From: CAZITB01 sp964542055
GTDB taxonomy: Bacteria > Planctomycetota > Phycisphaerae > Sedimentisphaerales > CAMDDF01
NCBI GenBank assembly: GCA_964542055.1
Contig: CAZITB010000065.1
Span: 1 to 16,045 of the forward strand
Direction of reading: 5' to 3'
Length of the DNA stretch: 16,045 bases
Shown here: in pieces, positions 14,983 through 16,045 of the stretch
How positions within the stretch are numbered: the first letter of the stretch is position 1
Layout of the letters: each line of letters begins with the position of its first letter
Notes under the pieces: generated by a model
Seen by the model: the letters and a program-made list of their open reading frames with translations, nothing else
Databases searched by the model: none
What the model was told of the DNA's origin: nothing
Translations under genes and position numbers: made by a program

Positions 14983-15267
14983 ATGGAATTTTTCAAAAAA
15001 CATATTTTCGCAATCATGGTAATTGCCGTTGTAACCCTTTCAGGTATTACCTTTTCAACAATAATATACAATCTTTTTTATGAAACAGACCCGTTCAAGT
15101 GGTTTGTTGTTTGGAAATATCTACTAACAGGACTCTATATTTTATGTTTTCCAATTTTAGTTTTGGTCCTGGTTGGTGGGATAAAAGATCTAATTGTCTT
15201 GTTTAAAAAACTCAAGACAGAAATTGTTGATGAAAATGATAATGGTTGGGTTTCAGATCAAAAGTAG
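14983..15267 (+). CDS. Small two-helix membrane protein beside a sodium:solute symporter
   Basis: A 94-residue protein from the ATG at 14983. Two hydrophobic segments, about residues 7-30 and 43-66, predict two membrane passes; a Lys-rich segment follows (LFKKLKTE), then an acidic tail. No known family is recognised. It ends 21 bases before the symporter gene and is probably cotranscribed with it. Some sodium:solute symporters have a small two-helix partner encoded just upstream (the DUF4212 type), so an accessory subunit is a reasonable but unproven idea; the sequence does not clearly match that family. The ribosome site is weak (AGG about 11 bases upstream). Confidence 0.65.
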   Translation: MEFFKKHIFAIMVIAVVTLSGITFSTIIYNLFYETDPFKWFVVWKYLLTGLYILCFPILVLVLVGGIKDLIVLFKKLKTEIVDENDNGWVSDQK

Positions 15268-15288
15268 AATTATTTTTGGGTGTAAAAC

Positions 15289-16045
15289 ATGAGTTTTATT
15301 GATTGGTTTATTGTTATTTTTTTTCTCATTATTCTTTTTGGTTCAGGTTGGTACTGCAGAAGATACATGAGAAGTGTTTCCGATTTTCTCGTGGCAGGCA
15401 GAGGAGTGGGAAGATGGCTTGGATTCACAGCAATGCAGGCCAATATGATTGGTTTGATAGCTTTGATAGCTGTAATGCAGGCAACATATATATCTGGTTT
15501 GGCCTATTTCTGGCAAAGGATACAAACTTTATGGGTAGGATTGTTCATAGCTGTTACAGGATTTGGATACTACCGTCTCCGTCAAACCAACGTGATGACT
15601 ATTAATGAATTCGTTGAACTTAGATATAGTAAACGTTTACGTATATTTGCTGGAATACTTTGTTTTGTGGGGGGTATTCTTAACATGGCAATTTTTCCTA
15701 TAGTTGAGGCTCGTTTTTTTGTTTACTTTCTTGGTTTTCCGGCAAGTATCGAATTTTTAGGAATGACTGTACCTACTACCTTTATTATCAGTGGCTTTTT
15801 AGTTTTTGTAGCATTGTTTTTCTGTTTTATAGGAGGGCAAACTTCTATAATTGTTACAGACTTTATTCAGGGAATGCTGATTATTGTTATATTTTTAATA
15901 TTAGGAATTGTTGCTTACAGAACAGTAAACTGGAACGATATAGAAGCTGCTATAAGGATGCAGTCAAAACCCGATCAGGCTTTAAACCCTTTTAATAAGT
16001 CATCAGATAATGCATTTGGCCTTAGTTTCATGTTGATGCTTGCTT
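15289..16045 (+). CDS. Sodium:solute symporter (SSS family), 3' end outside the window
   Basis: The first 252 residues of an SSS-family transporter (TC 2.A.21) are present from the ATG at 15289; the gene runs off the window end. The N-terminus has the typical opening helix (WFIVIFFLIILFGSG), then SVSDFLVAGRGVGRW, where the family has its conserved loop after helix 1, and the family signature MTINEFVELRYSKRLR. Further hydrophobic helices follow, including GGQTSIIVTDFIQG, typical of the mid-region. Members couple sodium entry to uptake of sugars, sugar acids, amino acids, vitamins or other solutes. The substrate is not readable here; the neighbouring secreted glycosidase-like proteins and IclR-type regulator make a glycan-derived sugar or uronate plausible (inference). 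The gene is preceded by a small membrane protein. Confidence 0.88.
   Translation, partial: MSFIDWFIVIFFLIILFGSGWYCRRYMRSVSDFLVAGRGVGRWLGFTAMQANMIGLIALIAVMQATYISGLAYFWQRIQTLWVGLFIAVTGFGYYRLRQTNVMTINEFVELRYSKRLRIFAGILCFVGGILNMAIFPIVEARFFVYFLGFPASIEFLGMTVPTTFIISGFLVFVALFFCFIGGQTSIIVTDFIQGMLIIVIFLILGIVAYRTVNWNDIEAAIRMQSKPDQALNPFNKSSDNAFGLSFMLMLA

Noticed and set aside
1..16045. CRISPR arrays, tRNA or rRNA genes, and phage or toxin-antitoxin genes
   Set aside because: No regularly spaced short repeats, cloverleaf-like or rRNA-like sequences, or recognisable proteins of these kinds were seen on either strand.

Overview
The window looks like a chromosomal accessory region of an AT-rich bacterium, most plausibly a planctomycete of the Phycisphaerae/Sedimentisphaerales type. 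This is inferred from the mix of a PEP-CTERM surface protein, dockerin-like EF-hand tails, secreted proteins resembling autotransporter-associated beta-strand repeats, and a prepilin-type signal protein of the kind abundant in Planctomycetota and Lentisphaerota. No rRNA or marker gene is present to prove it.

Layout. (1) 42-1568: a nearly complete ISKra4-type insertion sequence with recognisable terminal inverted repeats; its transposase frame is interrupted. (2) 1594-4393: an IclR-type regulator with a near-consensus promoter and a palindromic operator candidate, followed almost without gaps by two paralogous iron-sulfur proteins of the QueG/reductive-dehalogenase type. (3) 4647-9587: three secreted proteins in series: a glycosidase-like protein with a C-terminal jelly-roll-like domain, a beta-strand protein ending in a dockerin-like tail, and a paralogous beta-strand protein ending in PEP-CTERM. 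The group is closed by a strong intrinsic terminator. (4) 9625-9971: an IS110-like transposase scrap. (5) 9972-14035: a prepilin-type protein, then a large secreted fusion (beta-strand domain, dockerin-like module, glycosidase-like domain, jelly-roll-like domain). (6) 14081-14980: a decayed IS66 transposase. (7) 14983-end: a two-helix membrane protein and the start of a sodium:solute symporter.

The most striking feature is a 1322-bp direct repeat that appears base-for-base identical (5007-6328 and 12725-14046). It covers the last four fifths of the glycosidase-like module in two genes, while the part of the module just upstream is only about 58% identical in protein (57 of 99 residues). That pattern suggests recent gene conversion, or an assembly error that must be excluded.

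As a working model (inference), the locus encodes capture or hydrolysis of an extracellular glycan, uptake of a product by the symporter, and local control by the IclR protein. The role of the two iron-sulfur proteins is not explained by that model and is the least understood part. Three transposon families bordering or interrupting the modules indicate a recombination-prone region.
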